Shown: piece by piece, positions 22,531-35,360 of the stretch
How positions within the stretch are numbered: the first letter of the stretch is position 1
Layout of the letters: every line of letters begins with the position of its first letter
Source of the DNA: Scalesia atractyloides
Lineage: Eukaryota > Streptophyta > Magnoliopsida > Asterales > Asteraceae
NCBI GenBank assembly: GCA_947069175.1
Contig: CAMTDV010000009.1
Coordinates: 9,185,663 to 9,249,662, forward strand
Reading direction: 5' to 3'
Length of the DNA stretch: 64,000 nt
Notes under the pieces: model-generated
What the model saw: only the letters and a program-made list of their open reading frames with translations
What the model was told of the DNA's origin: nothing
Databases searched by the model: none
Translations under genes and position numbers: made by a program

Positions 22531-23782
22531 GATGTTTGGCAACATCCCCGGTGAGATATTAAAGAATCCATGGAAGACGTATATTCTTGTTAGAGCACAA
22601 CAGTAGCATCATTACAGACACATGATCAGGTGCATGTGTTTATCTATCTTGTGTTTTATTTGTTTTCGTGTATTTGGTGGTGTAAAGTTTTGTGTTGGGA
22701 ATGGTGTGGTTGTCGAGTCGAGTAGGGTGTTAGCTGTTCACGGTTTGTTAGGTGGTATATCTCGAGTTCAGTTTTAAATTGAATTATACATTGGGACAAT
22801 GTATCCCAAGTGTGGGGATGCGGTAACTCGAGATATGGTTGGTAGGTTTGATCATCTCAAATGCTTGAATTGGTTGGAATTGGTAAAAATTGACAAATTT
22901 GAAAAAAAAATGAAAATGTTTCGAAAGATTTTTCAACAAAATGGAAGATGATACGTGAAATCAAATTGTTGGTTTTCAATTAGTATACATATGAGAGGAT
23001 TAAACAGTCGAAAACGCATCTAATTTAGGATATGTGGGTAGGCCCAACCGGTTGAAAGGTTCCTAAGAATTAAATAAAGTACTTAAATATTAGGAATCTT
23101 GTGGGTTCTCACCTAAGGAGCTATATCAAAACTGAAACTGTAGAGAGTATAAGGTATTCTGTTATAAATAAAAAGCTTATAAATATCTTTAACACCTGTT
23201 TCTTTTTATGAAAATAAATTTGAAATAAGCTGGCGCCCGAAAAAATTCCATCTATTCTTTATCTTGAACTAGCTTATATTGATGAAGCCCATTGTATTGC
23301 CGCGTGGATGATGACTCGTGCGGTACATACCTTTAGGTGGAGTTAGAAAAAAAAAAGAAAAATATGTGAAACTTATGGCATTAATCGTGGGGATGGTGAC
23401 TCATGCGAGGAATGTCCTCTAAGTGATCGTATACAAAGCATGTTAAAGCTCATATCCATCATTCATTATCCATCAAAGTTTAACCAGGAATATATAAAAG
23501 CTTGTTATGTAAAACGGTAATCTCATAAGCTTGAAACAGGGATTAGGTGGCGGTGTAGTCTTTTAGTGTGAGACCCTTAGAGACTGATGCAATTAAAATT
23601 AATGGGTTATGAATAAGGGCTTGGAAACCGGTGGTTGGGTTTAAGTGGACCGTATACCTGCAATCCTGGTTAATGCATGATTAGATCTGTAAGTAGGATA
23701 ACCGAATAAATTGAAGCCGATAGTTTGATTGTGATTCCACTGCAAATGATTTTTCGGGACGAAAAAGGATAAGTGTGGGGAT
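22531..23782 (+). mobile_element. Athila-type long spacer ending in a polypurine tract
   Basis: Non-coding. It contains the phrase acattgggacaatgtatccc followed by aagtgtggggatg (22789-22821), typical of the untranslated region of Athila elements, and a second aagtgtggggatg at 23771-23783 next to gacgaaaaaggat. The latter serves as polypurine tract immediately before the LTR start. Confidence 0.6.
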
Positions 23783-26156
23783 GTGTGAAACCCGTGTTTT
23801 AATGTCTATTATATGATGAGAGTTATTGTGTTTTAAGTGGTTAAGTGTATCGAATGTGATAACTACGAGTTTTCGTGGTTTTACAGGTCGTTAAATCGGT
23901 GAAGTTAAAGGCACGATGATGATGCGGAACAGCCGAGGATAATAATCAAGTGAATTACATGAACACAGACTTGTTCGGGTCGAGAAATAGTTTGGAATAC
24001 GTGAGAAATGTGAGGGAATGAAGTATAGGAACCTGGGAGTCATTAATCAAAAGTTGTCATGCAGCCAAATATGGAGAGCTATAACATCGACGTAGGCTAC
24101 GAATTAGCGTAGCCTACGGTCTAACCACTTCAGCAAATAAGGTTCCAGAAAAGACAAACGTAACCTATTGTATACATTCGTAACTTACGGTTGTGTATAA
24201 ACAAGAAACAGCATCTTTAAACCGTAAGTTATGGTATTATTCCGTAGCTTACGGTGATTACATCAGCAGCACATGAGGATTTGTTTTGTTGAAGAATTAA
24301 AAGGGTTAAAACCCTATATAAAAACACACGCATGCGCAGCAGACTGGGAAAAAAAAAGGAATCAACATTTATATCATCAACACGTAGGAGGTTATTATTT
24401 TTTTTATAAGCACAATAATAATCAGGATCACATCAACAATATCATCACGATCATAACATAAATTGGGGGCATACACACGTGAATTGGGATCAAGAAAAGA
24501 ATGCTTGGAAGACATCGGGGAACGAGAATTTGCAGCAAGTATATAAGGTCATGTATAGTCATAATACCTTTGAAGAGATTTTTTTGACATGTGGTGTGTC
24601 ACTCAGTAGGGGCGTTTTGAGGCGTTTTGACATTAGATGCCGTAGTCATAACGTCCTACGTCATATTACTCAATTATTAATTTTCATTATTTAATATTAA
24701 TTTCTAACTATATAAAAATAAAAACAAATTCCATTAATATAAAAAATTACACTAAACAAAAAACATTACACTAAAAATAAAAATAAAAAAAAACATTACA
24801 CTAAAAATTTAAAAATCATCACGATAACCAAATGCTTGAGACGAACCCATTTCGCACATGTTTTGATTCGGGTTCCAACCGTACATATTGGGGTCCTAAG
24901 TAAGTGGTTGGTTCAAAAGGTTCAAGAACAGTGTTGATTTTGATTAAACTCGACGAAACCGGATCCGTATAGGGTGAGCTGAGTGGGTACCAGAGAAACG
25001 GGACGGGTAGAGTGGCTAGCTTGGTTCGTGTCGCCGCTCGAACGTGGAGGAATGAAACCTCGGTTGAAAGGATTCATGGTTAAAAGATAGCAATTTTTTA
25101 TAAAAAGGGAAAGAATAGGATGAAAGAATGTGAAGTGTGTTGAATTTAAAAAAAAAAGAGAGATGAGGGAGTATTTTATAGGTATTATTTGTGTTTTTTA
25201 AAATAAAAAAAGTTTTTTTTTTAACATATGACCGTTGCAACGGTCGGAATTTTCAAAAACAATTCTATAACGCCGCCTTCTATAAAATGCCGGTTCAAAA
25301 TTCATCCCCCAAAACGCCCGGCGTAATAGTGTGGCCGATGCTTTGGGGCGTTTTTGGCTCTCATTCCCCTCTCAAACCGCCCCACTACGGATATCCTAAG
25401 ATTGTCTAATCTTTCATTTTTTGGGGGTATTTATCATCCACGAAGACTTGGGGATTATTTTATTCATCCATTATTATTAGTTTATAAAAAAAATCAGAGA
25501 TGAATATGAGGCAATCAACCGTTTATCAAGCGTTTGAAGATCAACCGATTATAATGAGCGGCTAGTCTTTTTAGTGGTTTTCTCCGGGTGGAGGATTCTT
25601 GTAAGTTGGCAGTTTTTTTATGTGTTTAAACTTATTCGTGAACACGGTGATCTAAGCATTAGACGTTTTCATCTTTTGATTTGTTTGACTGGTTGTAGCA
25701 ATTAATTTTATTTAAACTTTGGTTCCGATTCATTTAATTCCTGAGAGTTCTAGTAATTGGGATATATTTGATAGGGATTAGGGTTGGTAATTTTGGTTGA
25801 TTGCTTATATGATAACCTTCCGTTGTTTTGCAACCGGAGTAAGTAGTCTTTAGGTAATCACTACTGGTTAATCAAATTAATAATCATGTCTATGTGATTG
25901 GCATGATTAAACACATAATCAGCGTTGCTTTGAATCTAAAATCCGGAGAAACCATTGTTCTCTCCAATTGTTTACAAACTCAGTTTCTTAGTAACTATTA
26001 GTTAATCAAACTCTCAAACAACAAAGTTTATATTTTCACAATTAGTTGGTCAATACTTAGTTGATAACACTTTCCACCAGACTCCCATGGATTCGATGCC
26101 TGCTTACCCTAGCTATCTAGGTTAATTAGGTTTTTGCATGACCCTTACGACAATCA
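23783..26156 (+). mobile_element. Athila-type 3' LTR, interrupted
   Basis: It starts tgtgaaaccc after the polypurine tract. A TATA-like ccctatataaa lies at 24311-24321. The U5 part resumes after the insertion at about 24600-25405 and contains the characteristic cccatggattcgatgcctgcttaccctagct (26086-26115) before an end near acaatca (26150-26156). A set of diverged words around gtagccta / cgtaagttacggt (24085-24255) forms small inverted repeats. No matching 5' LTR is in the window. Confidence 0.6.
24600..25405 (-). mobile_element. PIF/Harbinger-like derivative inside the Athila LTR
   Basis: The ends share agtaggggcgttttgag (24606-) and its near complement ctcaaaccgccccactac (25373-25390). 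Minus-strand sequence around 25075-24800 reads like the N-terminus of the MYB/NAM-like second protein of plant PIF/Harbinger elements (MNPFNRGF...PPRSSG at the start, YGWN-like and CEMGSS-like words downstream), with stops. No transposase is present. Boundaries are approximate. Confidence 0.45.
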
Positions 26157-26289
26157 TCAAAATGCTCGTCATTCCGAACGTTGTCGAATGACGACTGTAT
26201 ATTTTTGCAACGGAGAGAATCCAACTTTACTTCGCGCATCTACTCATTGTGAAATATGTTAATTCACGCTCTAAATCGCCACGAATCTG

Positions 26290-26800
26290 CAAAAAAAAAA
26301 AGACGGTGGCTCATACAAAACCGGTTGTGAGCACCAATCGGTCTCGTAAAATATGCGTTTTTCTAGTACGTCGTGGTTGTGACGATTCGGCTTCGTCTTT
26401 TAAAACTTGAACGACCTCCTGCGCCACAGTTATAAGCAAATCGTTAAGCGTACCCGAGTTGGTTGGAGAGTCGGATGACGTCTTGGAACTTGAAGAAATT
26501 TTTCTAAAAACAAATATTGGTAAGAGGTTTTGTCCGAGTGTGTTTGAAAGAGTGAGTTGAATATATGAATTGTGTGTGTTTATATATAAGTTTGATTTAA
26601 TTTTTTTTTTGTTAAATATGGCAGTTGCCAACGACTAGTATAGGCAGGCCGCACCATCGTTTTCCGTTATTGACCATGATTACAACCACAAGGCATCAAT
26701 ACCGCCCGATGATGGCGCCGATGGTGGGGGCGATTGTTAAAATTTTGCTGAGATGACATGGAAGTGGCACCCCATAACGTGCAGTCTAATAAAATCAGTT
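26290..26800 (-). mobile_element. PIF/Harbinger-like fragment
   Basis: On the minus strand the open frame 26631-26311 ends in a Ser-rich stretch followed by QPRRTRKTHILRDR. This resembles the start of PIF-type transposases (basic patch, then a Y/H-I-x-RDR motif). The rest of the transposase is missing. It lies just beyond the end of the Athila LTR. Confidence 0.4.
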
Positions 26801-27770
26801 GCTCTTGTCAAAGCTAAGAAATAATTAGTTAATTCACCAAAAAATTTTGTTGTTTTGAATATAATAGAAGATAATTAAACACCAAGACACAAAGATTTGC
26901 AGTGATTCAAGTGAGTTTTAACAAAGATACTATACATCCAATTTTTTGGTATCCATCAAATGTTTTTCTTTACTATCGAACTTCTTACTAAGTAAGGTAG
27001 TGACCACCTTTACAAACCATCTCACTAATTAGGTAGTGCTCACTCATTTCTCACTAACCGGGTAATGATCATCATTTTAACTTCTCATTGAACGAGAAGA
27101 GAAGTGATCGCCCTTTCAATGTCTGACTAAATGAGTAACGATTACCCTTAGAAAAGTATCACTAAAATAGGTAATGACATGTTGTCTCCTCCTTTGTAAT
27201 TTCTCTGGTATTCACTTCTCTTTAGTATGTGAGTGTTTGTGTATAATAGTATAATAAGTTTGACAAATACTCACTCTCTTGCAATACTTGTATCTTGATG
27301 ATGAAATTAGGTTGATATAAATATATAATTACTCTAGACCTGTAAAGAATATTTCTGGATTGAATGTGTAAGAGGGTTGATAAAAATGTCAGAATGTGAT
27401 GTGCTTAATATCCAAGTGGAAAGAGAAAGGCTAAGGTGGACAAGCCCAAACGATCAATGCCAAAGTCGAACCGTGCACTAGCCATGGTCAACCCGAACCA
27501 CATTTCTATCTCCTCTACAAAAATCATAAAAGTAAAAAATCAAACAATTTGAAAAAGGTCCAAAAATGATTTCAACTTTAAGATAAGGCTTTTAGCATAA
27601 TGAAAAACATACATAATTAACTAGTATCAAGATCGACCAAGAAGGAGATAGACAAAAGATTGCTTTTTGAAAACGTTATTTTTAAAGAGACAAAAGATTG
27701 CTATGTCAAACATCTTCTTTTTACCATGATTTAGTTTTGTCTCTATAGATCTTTAGTTGAGCCTTAGACT
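26801..27770. other. Intergenic stretch, no gene seen
   Basis: 26990-27180 contains five or six diverged copies of a roughly 35-40 bp phrase built on cactaa..aggtagtgayca / acttctcatt. The copies read as a decayed tandem repeat. No domain or RNA gene is recognisable. Confidence 0.4.
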
Positions 27771-28470
27771 AAACGGTGTGGCATCGTGAAGGTGCATCGT
27801 GGAGTGACGTGGCTTAGTGGCCACAATTTGCACACCGCCCCGGCATCACGTTAGCATGAGGCTCGTGGGGGGATTCCACAAAGGCCACGAGCTCAATTTG
27901 ACCCTTGAAAGAGTCATTGGCTCATTTAAGAATAATTTTCTTTAAATCCTATTTAATCACATTTCACAATAGTTTTCATACAATCTCTACAAATTCCCTC
28001 CAACAATTATACAAATTCTCTCTATGGTTTCTTCATCATCCTCATCCGACGAAATCATAAGTTTTATGTGAACGCGGCAATGGAGACGCACAAGTTATCT
28101 TGGAGAAAGAAGAAAATGAACATATGTCGCAACCGAGAACAAGGAGCGTGCCTTTGAAATAGAGACCGGGAAGGTATACTAATTTTTCCTTGATGTTTCT
28201 AAACATTATTTTAAATATTGTTCATTTTATTTTAATTTGTTATGATAGGTGCTCACCAACGTTTGGTAGAGGACTTCTTTGCTGAAAACTATGTCTACAT
28301 TGGTGAACAGTTTAGACATTGATTTGTATTGCCAATAAAGTAATTATGTCGGCATTACACAACCAACATACGCACCTCAACCTTCTGCCGATTTGATCGA
28401 GCATGTATGAATTCCGCTCATGTCAATCTTGATGATGATTAGTTTAATTTTATTTATATATAGATTTGTA
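27771..28470 (+). pseudogene. PIF/Harbinger transposase N-terminal fragment
   Basis: At about 28248-28330 the plus strand encodes GAHQRLVEDFFAENYVYIGE followed by QFRH and a stop. This matches the style of the segment that precedes the catalytic domain in PIF/Harbinger transposases. A GT...AG-like gap separates it from an upstream Glu/Lys-rich piece (28075-28165). Catalytic motifs are absent, so it is a deletion derivative. Confidence 0.45.
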
Positions 28471-28543
28471 CTATTTTTTAATTATGTTTTGTATTTTTAT
28501 TTTATGCATTTAAGTTATGTATTTTTTTGGAATATTATTGAAA

Positions 28544-28547
<4 letters not shown>

Positions 28548-28580
<33 letters not shown>
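28548..28580. repeat. (AT)n microsatellite
   Basis: An uninterrupted AT dinucleotide run of about 33 bp. Confidence 0.9.
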
Positions 28581-28585
<5 letters not shown>

Positions 28586-29568
28586 TTAAATGAATTGTAG
28601 AAAGAAAGAGGAAGGAATAGTGGGGGTAGTGAACATCATAGCTTAAAGAACCCAACAAGACAAAGCTCATTCTCATTTTACAAACCAAAGCCGGGCTCAG
28701 ATGGGGCGCCCTTAGAAATCTCTTTTTTTTTTACTTCTTATAATGCATAAGGTACAACTTGCTATATTAGCTTTCAAAAATTTGGTATATGAATGAACCC
28801 AATGCTTTACTCACTTGTACAAAGTACAAAGTAAATTGCACATAATTGAACAATGCCAGTAACACACCAAAGCATGACATACCACCACTTGCTCTTCACA
28901 ACTCTGGTGAATAGAGACACAAACAAACGACCCCCCAAAAAAATCTATTAACTCCATAGTACAATCAAATCATGCATAAACAATAAAGCTTAGGAGGCCG
29001 TCATAACTTGAAGAACCCAACTCAAAAAAAACCTTGTTCTTAGATTTTAAACTAACTTGCGCTTAGAAGAGTGGATGTTCATCACCATATCCCCCAACAA
29101 AATAACTAACATGGGGACTCAAGAAACTGTAGAGTTCACCATCAACAAACCCAGGAGACCATCATCCTTTCAATGATGGCCATACAAAGGCCACAATCGC
29201 CCCCAAGTAACTTCAACGGCACCACCATCACAACTATGGCAACAATCACCCCAAAGTGCAGAAAAAAAACCTTAGATCAGAAGCTAATCTAATCGGAAGC
29301 GACATGAATCTCTAAGAAAGGACCAACAACGACTACATGTCGATTGAAGCTAAGGAGACCAAAATGCTTCAACGGTGACCACACAAAGGCCACGATCTCC
29401 TCTAAAGAACAGAGAGAACCAAGAAGCTTAGGAGCCCGTCATCGCTTCAACAATTCAATGATGAGAGGAAAAAAGTACCTTGGATCGAAATCGTCAATGG
29501 TCGGCGGTGAGCATAGAAAGAAGAGTAGACAGGTGGCAAGGCAAAACAGACATATGGCATATACATAC
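28581..29568. other. Intergenic stretch with diverged internal repeats
   Basis: Blocks such as gcttagga(g)gccgtcat (28988 and 29427), acaaaggccac(a/g)atc (about 29190 and 29384) and (a)gaaccaa/cccaac recur two or three times, suggesting an old repeated element. No conserved protein was recognised. Confidence 0.4.
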
Positions 29569-29716
29569 ACAACAACAATCGTACCCAGTAAAAATCCCAC
29601 AAATATAGCAATTCTACTAGTAGGGTCTGGGGAGGGTGAGATGTAGGCAGACATTACCTCTACCCCTGGAGATAGAGAGATTGCTTTAGAGAGACCCTCG
29701 GCTCCAACAAACAACG
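29569..29716 (-). mobile_element. TTG-tailed SINE, 3' half
   Basis: Read on the minus strand it carries the conserved body gtagaggtaatgtctgcctac...ctccccagaccct and ends gtgggatttttactgggt followed by a TTG-rich tail. The same body occurs at 48600-48729, 52700-52790, 61036-61177 and 61205-61380. Confidence 0.65.
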
Positions 29717-29879
29717 AAAAAACAACAAATATACATATATGTATATATACTAAAAAATGATGTTACCAAGGAAAACATAGGAAGTGGTGAAAAATATCAT
29801 AGTAAAATAGATTCATATAGGGCATCCTAGGGCAACACATAGACCTAGATACATGAAGATAAGAAAATCACCAACCGTA

Positions 29880-30205
29880 AAACATAGGTAAAACCAGTCT
29901 ATACCCAGATAAAGGTCATTAACCTTTATCCTACGTCTCCACGAACTCCTATCCTCGACCATGTTCTGAGAGAGGTGCAGATCTAACATATCTTGCCTAA
30001 TTTTCACATCCTAAGTCAATTTGGGCCTACCTCTACTCCTCCTCCCCTCCACATTGATGGTTTCCACTACTCTAACTGGTGTCGTCGTTTGCCTCCTCTT
30101 CACATGGCCAAAACACCTTAATCTACCCTCCTTCATCTTATCCGAAATACTACAACTCCTAACCGTTCCCCAAAACACCTCATTTTCTTATATGGCATAT
30201 ACATG
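29880..30205 (-). pseudogene. RTE-type LINE 3' fragment
   Basis: Minus-strand translation gives the C-terminal tail of plant RTE LINE polymerases: KEGRLRWFGHVKRRQTTTP, then GRRSRGRPKLT, then a segment with DMLDLHLSQNMVEDRSSWRRRI. There is at least one internal stop. The copia element at 30206 inserts at or near its end. Confidence 0.6.
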
Positions 30206-30586
30206 TGTAAAGCCAGTAAACGGATCTTTCAATAATATCAATCGCTAATCTTATGTTAGTGTAGAATCCTAAACAAGATGATTCGAGAAACAATAACCAA
30301 AACAATAAACAACCAAAGCTTATCGACCGATTGAAGATGACTGATACAAAACTTAAACTGGTTTCGACTGGCCTTTTGGAAGTTCCCCAAAACTGATCAA
30401 CCCCAAAACAACATAAGGGAATTGATTATATACTAATAACTTGGGCCTAATGCCCCTACCAAGCCCAACCGAAACCACATAACCCAATACACATGTTCCG
30501 ACCCAAAATGTGATGAAGAACATATTAACAAGTTCAACCCTTAAACTATTACTAACCCACTATGTATAAACCTTCAGGTTCTAACA
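30206..30586 (-). repeat. 3' LTR of the SIRE-like copia element
   Basis: 381 bp, bounded by tgta at 30206 and taaca at 30586. It differs from the 388-bp right LTR by many substitutions and small indels, so the insertion is older than the intron-4 copia element. Confidence 0.75.
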
Positions 30587-30711
30587 ATCTCCCCCTAGGT
30601 TTATAGCATAGGGACATGTGATCTTCACTGCTTCCGTTGCCACCCATCTTATCCTTGTAACCACCAAACCCTTTCTTCCTGACATGTAGAGCACCAGCAA
30701 CAGCTACAGTT

Positions 30712-31383
30712 GTTGGAACCTGAAGGTTTATGCATAGTGGGTTAGCATTAGTTTAATGGGTTGGACTTGTAATTGTGTCTTAGTCTATGTTTTGGGTCGA
30801 TATATTGATTGGGTCACTAGAAGGTTTCGGCTGGGCTTAGAGGGTTTCGACCCAATAGTGTTTAGTATATATTGTAGCCCTTGTTGGTAGATTAGGCTTG
30901 ATCAGTTTTGGGTTAACCAGAGCCAGCCGAAACCTCAGAAGGAGTCTTGTATCAGTCATCGTTAATCGTTGAACGCAAGTTTCTGGTTTGTGTTTTAGTA
31001 ATATATTGTTTCGGTTTATATTTGTTCTTGAATCATCTTGTGTTTGATTTCCGCACTCTCACGAGATTAAGTTTGATATCATTGAAAGATCTTTTTTCAG
31101 GTTTTACAATTGGTATCAGAGCCAGAAAACCATATCTTGGTTTCGACTCGCAACATTCGTGGTCAGTGGAAGTCCTTAATGTTGAATCTAGTGGGACCAC
31201 ACTGAAAACTGAAGTTGAATGTGAACCATTAGTAAACACACCTGATACACGTGTTGATGAAACCTCCAATTTTTCTGAAATTAAAACTAAACATGTTTTT
31301 AAAGAGGAAAAGGTGGTCACGCCAGAAATCATCAAGGCTCACGAAAAAGTTTCTGAAAAGAAAACTAAAATTGAATCCTCTAC
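30712..31383 (+). mobile_element. Inverted related LTR plus leader, embedded in the copia 3' end
   Basis: tgttggaacctgaaggttta (30712-) to ggttttaca (31108) is an LTR of the same family as 30206-30586 but in the plus orientation. It is followed at 31111 by a plus-strand primer binding site, tggtatcagagcc, and about 270 bp of leader sequence. That leader fuses near 31383 to the minus-strand third ORF. The leader does not match the leader next to the right LTR, so the piece comes from another family member rather than a simple inversion of this copy. Confidence 0.65.
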
Positions 31384-33560
31384 CACCAGGCTTGTCTTCG
31401 GTATATGGTGCATTTGAAAGTATAGTTAAATCCACCTTCGTGAACGTCTGAAACTGAGCCGGTCTTGAATAGTACTCTACTGGACCAATTTTTCTCTTCA
31501 TCCACCACATCTTTCGATCATGATCAAACTCACAACTCACTATCCCTGATTTATGTCCAACCTTGTAATAATGACTCTCACCGACATCCATCAAATGACG
31601 AGTAACTTGAACATCAGGATCAGCAGGATTCAGATTTCTATTTTTCACAACCACCAGTTCCCTTTTCTGTTTCAACCTCGTGGCTTTCTCAATATCTTTC
31701 CTTTTATCAACTGGTGTTCAGAAGTATAGATCCATTGTAGCAGCACGCTCAGCATCATCCTTGGCTATACCTTTAGTACGATCCTCAGCAACTTTATTAT
31801 ACTTCTCCGTATCAGTTCGATCAACAAACTCTTGACCAAACTTCTTTTCCAACTTACCACGGATATCATAAACAATAGAGAACACTAAACTGACATCTCC
31901 TTGCAGTTGATCAATCTGCTGATTCTTCTGAACAATCGTGTCTTCTAATTGAATAATCTTTGCATCTTTATGAATCGAGTCTTGTTCAAGAACCATGATT
32001 ATCTTTTTCAACTCACGAACACTAATAAACTCATCATCGTCACTTGAATCGTCAACACATGGCACCTTTAACCGTTCTTCATGCCTTACCCCACTAGAAT
32101 TGCATGGCTCGTCATGTATGGCAACAGATGAACTTCCAACAGCAGCAGTTACTAGTGGTAGTGATACGGTGACAGGGGTTTCTGGTGGAGCAGAAACACT
32201 AACTGGAATCTCTGACACCTTAGCAGATTCCAAACTCACATTCAATCTTGGCTCAGTGGCTTTGAAAACAAACGGTGTCTCTGTAACAACAGTAGCAACA
32301 TTTTCAAAATCGAAATTCATTTCTGTCGTGGATTTAGCAGTCTCAAAGTCAAAATCATATAAACCACCAACATCTTCATCATCCATCAGTTGATCTTGTA
32401 TCTGTTCAACAAACACACCAGGTCGAGGATCCCCTTTTCTTCGCTTTGTCAGCTGAGAATCAGAGTCTTGAGGGTCTTTATTAATTGGCGTCTGACTTTG
32501 TAACGTAGAGTCAGGAGGAGGATTCCCAATCTTTTCGCTAACAGACTTTAAGAGCATAGCCAAACTTTCAACAGAAATCATTGGTTGAACAGTTGACACG
32601 GCTGTACAAACTTCAACTTCAGGAGGAAGCTCATCATCATCTCCATCATAGCTAATCAAAATAACTCCATCATCAGAGTCAAGATTAGATTCTCCAACAT
32701 CAACTAATTAAACATTGTGTTCTTCAGCAACCATAGCATTTATTTGAACATTCACAAGAGCATTCTCTGGTTCGACCACTACTTCTTCAGTCTCAGGAAA
32801 CTGCCAAACTTTTCTAAGGGAATTCTTCCTTCAAATTGACTAGCAGTACTCTTCTTTGGCGTCAACAAACCAAAACAAGTAGGTCCCATTGGCTTCAACT
32901 CCAATGTATTTCCACTCCTTTCCAAATCAGTATACCGCGCATTCAAAATCATCTGTAAGAATCTCAGATACATCATAAACTTATCCTTTCGTACCCAGTG
33001 ACATTCCTCTTCATTCCTTCAAACACATACTTCGACTAATTATAAACTTGATTCGTAATCAGAAAACCAAATGATGCAGATTGGGTGATATTTAGCTGAT
33101 TAGTCCCGCCTCTGTTTTCAGTAATGCACATGATGAACATATGCGTCAATAGTTGCCAGTATGGATGAACAAACTGCTTTAACAGAGAGGGATAAGTTCC
33201 TTCGTAACTCAAACGCGGCAAGATTGCTTCAATAACTTCAGATGGAAGATTGATCGGGTCTGTCTCTTGATCACCAAACTGCATAACTTCCCGGATGATT
33301 TGTTCAGTAACAATAATATCCTTTTTCTGTATAACAGCTTCTATCGAACCCTTTCCTTCACCTCCTAGCACATCAAACCTAGCAGTTTCCCAAAATTCCT
33401 TGACAAGATCTTCGTAGACGATTGGATTTTCTCTAAGAGCGTGAGCGATTCTGCAGCTGTTAAGACCTTATTTAGCGAAAGTATACATCTTTTTGTATTT
33501 CTCCGGTGGTGGTGACAAATATCCCGTTTGATTGGGGCCCGATATCACTTTTAAATCCAT
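31384..33560 (-). pseudogene. Third ORF of the SIRE-like element (env-like position)
   Basis: The frame starts with ATG at 33560-33558 (MDLKVISGPNQTGYL), has an in-frame stop near 33467, continues through 33371-33036, and breaks again near 33036 before 32976-32779. The longest intact part is 32659-31718 (313 aa). It is acidic and Ser/Thr-rich, with a KKRK-like patch (TKRRKGDPRPG) and a predicted coiled coil (about residues 215-265: VRELKKIIMVLEQDSIHKDA and onward). No signal peptide or transmembrane segment is obvious, so env-like refers only to its place after pol. Similar ORFs accompany Maximus/SIRE elements; its function is unknown. Confidence 0.55.
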
Positions 33561-35360
33561 GATCCTACACAAAACACATCATAAAGTCAACCAAATATTT
33601 AACTCGGTTAATATGAAAATTAGCTAAGTCATGGTCAACATAGACAACATGAAATGATCAATCAAAACCATGCAACCAGACTCGGTTGCGAGTGGATAAA
33701 AATAGAATTATTTAATTTTTAAAACAATCAAGATCTCGAGTCGGAACCAAGAGTTTCGAGTCAAGTTTTAAGTCGAAACAAAGAGACTGCGACTTGCAAC
33801 CGGACAGATCTTGAACCATTTGTTGTCTTCACTCGCAACCTCAGTCGGAATCTCCCAAACATCTTTTGATCAGCATCAACTGTTTATATGGATTAAAATC
33901 CATAAACACCCAACAATCTTGTTAAAGACCAAATTATGAAGATAATTAGGCTTCTTTATAATCTTTAAATCCTCATAAATTTCTTCATATCTTCAAACAA
34001 TCTTCAAACAAAAACCAGCGTTTAATCGAGATTACCTTGAAATCGTTGTTGTTAATCAGTCGGAATAGGAGACAACAAGTCGGAACCAGAGAGAATTTTA
34101 AGAGTAAAACAGAGAAATTTCGAGCAATATGAGGTTTCGACTCGAAATCTCATTATGTACCTTAATCCATTATGGGTTGGGCCTTATACAAACCTGATCA
34201 GGTCCAACATTGAGTCGGAACCATCATTATTTCAGCCGAAACCACCATTTCGAGTCGGAACCATTTTAAAGTCCGTTTCTTGGTTTCGACTCACTCCCTT
34301 TTTAATTAATTCTCAAGTTTACTAAAAAATCATTTTGTTATTTAAATAATCCTAACCTCCCGAGCACATTCTATGAAACTAAAACCAAAAAATAAATAAT
34401 ATCTAACAATTATTTACAAAAAATAGGAAATATCGTTATTGCTCAGGGATCAAATCACAGGGTTTCGGGCTAGACTTCACTTATCAACACTGATCTACTA
34501 CCGAGAGATCCGAATGATTGCTAGTATTTGTCCACCTAAACTCATCTCCCTAGACCTTTACCATGTGACTGCCTGTAACTAAATTTATCATGTTTTGATG
34601 TTTTAACTACGAACACCCAAATAAATACTAACCAAATCCTGGAATTATAGTCCGCACACTCTATCATGCAATCAGTTTCCTTACCACATATTTCCACAAG
34701 TCTGTCCGAGATTTCTGAAACCTTGACTGGACTAGATTTAGTAAAGAACAGAATAGATCATAAGCAGAGAAGTTGATATAATGTATAGATCAGATGAGTT
34801 TTCTCAGTTTGATATAGGTTTATAGGTTTCTTTTGGGCACTTGAGGGCCTCTTTCGGGTTAAATTGATCTATAAGGCGACATGCGTTCAGCTAGATCTTT
34901 GCTCACGCAAAATAGAAGCTAACGCTGTCTAGCACACCTCCAGGTCTTTGCTCACGCAAAACAGAGGGGATACATGACTTTGTCAGAAAAGATTTCAGAA
35001 CTAGGAAAAAATGTGTGTATCGGGACAACACACAAGCATTCAAATAGAAGTGAGCTAATTCCAAGTGACGTTCTTTCCTCAGGTCATAAACTTCTTTCAG
35101 ATTTTGTACAGAAACAGCCAAAGTTTCCAGCCATAAGGATAGAACCTACCAACGTATCATTTAGAGTCAAACTATTTTGATACTTGTTTTACATGAGTCA
35201 GCCCTATGCCACACAATGAAAATTCATTTCATTTCCCATATCATGCAATGTCATTTTTTGAATTTTGCAAGTTTTTGTATTTTCAAATTTTCTCCCCCTA
35301 AATTTGTGCATAAATAAAAACTACCTAAGAATAGAAAACTTTATGAGAAAATTTACTTAA

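Noticed and set aside
31995..32393. Plus-strand frame of 132 codons
   Set aside because: It is antisense to the third ORF of the minus-strand copia element, whose frame is longer and better conserved in style.
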